NCBI GenBank assembly: GCA_022451765.1
Contig: JAKUNY010000098.1
Coordinates: forward strand, 1-5,628
Direction of reading: 5' to 3'
DNA length: 5,628 bases
DNA from: Candidatus Poseidoniaceae archaeon
GTDB lineage: Archaea; Thermoplasmatota; Poseidoniia; Poseidoniales; Poseidoniaceae
The translations under genes and the position numbers were made by a program. Below, piece after piece: positions 4,605 through 5,628 of this stretch. Within the stretch, counting starts at the first letter, position 1. Every line of letters begins with the position of its first letter. Below the pieces are notes generated by a model. The model had not been told where the DNA came from. It made no database searches and was given only the letters and a program-made list of their open reading frames with translations.

Positions 4605-5628
4605 TGGCTTCAGGTGGCGAGCGTTATCTAAATTGGTCGGATTTCAACAGGGCTTGCATTCAAAGAGGAATGCCGCCTGAGATTTTTGCTACCCTCAAAC
4701 GGACATTCCACACTTACGTCGAAGGAGGAACTGATTTGACTACGTTAAAATGGTTCTTCAACCGATTCGCTCCGTGGTCGAGAATCATAACCGTTTCAAC
4801 AGATCCTACCGTTGACGTTGAATCTGCTGGGAAGCGTAAAACACCTCCACTCGTGCTTTATCCAAGCGATCTTCTCGAGCAAGGTTTCATTTGTGAATTC
4901 AAACCAGACATTCTTTGGACCTACGGAGATCGTGGACAAGGAAAATCGGTTTTTTCATACGGGATGGCCGAACGTTGGCTTGAAGCCGCAAAGTCGTGGA
5001 GCATAAGCCACGAATACGGGCCGCCCAGGGTTTACGTCTATGGAGACGTCAACGGCTACGTTCCTTGCGAACCTGGTTGGTTTAGATGCCCTGATTGGTA
5101 TGTAATCGACAGGACAAGTTCAGATTTCCCAATCCTGGAGGTTTACGATGAAGTCCCGCTGGCATTACGATCAGGAGCAGTCAGCAAAGCGCAGAAAAAA
5201 TGGGCTGAAAAATTGACACGTTCTCGCCATTACAACGTGTGGACGATCATGAACATGGTTCAAGCAAAAATGGCATCAAAAAGAGGTCGTGAGATGGATG
5301 CATTGACTCTCGATAGATTTTCGGGTCTTCGCCAGCGTAGGGAACGGTTGGGGGACGAGACTGTAAGAGGGGTCAGGGAGAGTTACAGGAAGTTGATTCC
5401 AGAGATGAGAAGAAGCGACCCAGGACTCGCAATGACCCAGTTAAACGAGGATCAAGGAGACCCTGGGACATGGTTAACGCTATACGAAACAAAACCTGCC
5501 TCCTGGTTAGATTGGAGAGAGGCAGAAAAGCGCAAGAGGTCCTTATCGGATTCGGGTGCTCCATGGCCGCCAGAATGTGTTTTGATGCGTAGTCGCGAAT
5601 TGGCTGAACCTTTCATCAAATGGGTAAG
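4604..5628 (+). CDS. P-loop ATPase, packaging/secretion type (3' end outside window)
   Basis: Open from the ATG at 4604 to the right edge: 341 codons and no stop. Residues 1-100 are an N-terminal region without a known motif. A Walker A box, GDRGQGKS (108-115), opens the ATPase core. A Walker B-like strand ILEVYDE (177-183) has adjacent Asp and Glu for magnesium and catalysis. It is followed by TRSRHYNVWTIMNMVQ (205-220), matching the Arg-His ... Gln pattern after Walker B in FtsK/HerA, A32 packaging and Zot-type ATPases. Residues 222-275 are basic and helical. The last 70 residues are Trp-rich (WLTLYETKPASWLDW). Such enzymes move DNA or protein through membranes or into capsids at the expense of ATP. 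No membrane helix is seen so far, unlike typical Zot proteins. The exact subfamily is uncertain, and a terminase-like ATPase is an alternative. Confidence 0.75.
   Translation, partial: MASGGERYLNWSDFNRACIQRGMPPEIFATLKRTFHTYVEGGTDLTTLKWFFNRFAPWSRIITVSTDPTVDVESAGKRKTPPLVLYPSDLLEQGFICEFKPDILWTYGDRGQGKSVFSYGMAERWLEAAKSWSISHEYGPPRVYVYGDVNGYVPCEPGWFRCPDWYVIDRTSSDFPILEVYDEVPLALRSGAVSKAQKKWAEKLTRSRHYNVWTIMNMVQAKMASKRGREMDALTLDRFSGLRQRRERLGDETVRGVRESYRKLIPEMRRSDPGLAMTQLNEDQGDPGTWLTLYETKPASWLDWREAEKRKRSLSDSGAPWPPECVLMRSRELAEPFIKWV

Noticed and set aside
4812..5006. 64-codon + strand ORF inside the ATPase gene
   Set aside because: It overlaps the Walker A coding region in another frame and has no start signal.

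Overview
The window is a tightly packed gene cluster, all on the + strand. Nine protein genes run almost without a gap from about position 278 to the right edge. It has no rRNA, tRNA, CRISPR array or transposase. Neighbouring genes overlap by ATGA or TGATG junctions, and most starts have a good GGAGG-type ribosome-binding site, so the genes from about 757 onward are probably one polycistronic unit.

The content looks like an accessory element (virus, provirus or plasmid) rather than a chromosomal backbone: many small membrane or secreted proteins without recognisable housekeeping function, a DUF6884-like protein common in mobile elements, and a P-loop ATPase resembling the packaging/secretion ATPases of the FtsK-HerA-A32-Zot group. 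Frequent AGA/AGG arginine codons, near-balanced base composition and the lack of halophile-type acidic proteins are compatible with an element of a mesophilic archaeon, for example a marine euryarchaeote. The host cannot be fixed from this window, and a bacterial host is not excluded.

Layout: 1-86 holds two simple-sequence repeats, (CTCTT)n and (CAA)13. 87-277 has no certain gene. 278-760 encodes a small CxC...CxC protein that may bind zinc. 757-1179 encodes a four-helix membrane protein. 1181-1837 encodes a secreted, probably beta-rich protein. 1838-2110 encodes a membrane helix with a very arginine-rich tail, whose start is problematic: it lies in the same frame as the secreted protein behind one TGA, and a better ribosome-binding site points to a different frame. 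2110-2802 encodes a two-helix membrane protein with a soluble domain. 2802-3161 encodes a short TspO/MBR protein lacking its first helix. 3158-3727 encodes the DUF6884-like protein, with a remarkable concentric palindrome inside its coding sequence. 3717-4604 encodes an alpha-helical, glutamine-rich protein with a zinc ribbon. 4604 to the edge encodes the ATPase, cut off by the window.

A working hypothesis is a virion-assembly block of a small membrane-containing or secreted virus: four-helix membrane protein, surface protein with anchor, other membrane proteins, then ATPase. This order recalls the conserved VP3-VP4-...-VP8 block of pleolipoviruses and, more loosely, the coat/adsorption/Zot order of inoviruses. 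The TspO and DUF6884 genes would be accessory passengers. The gene order and topologies are seen; the viral interpretation is inference.
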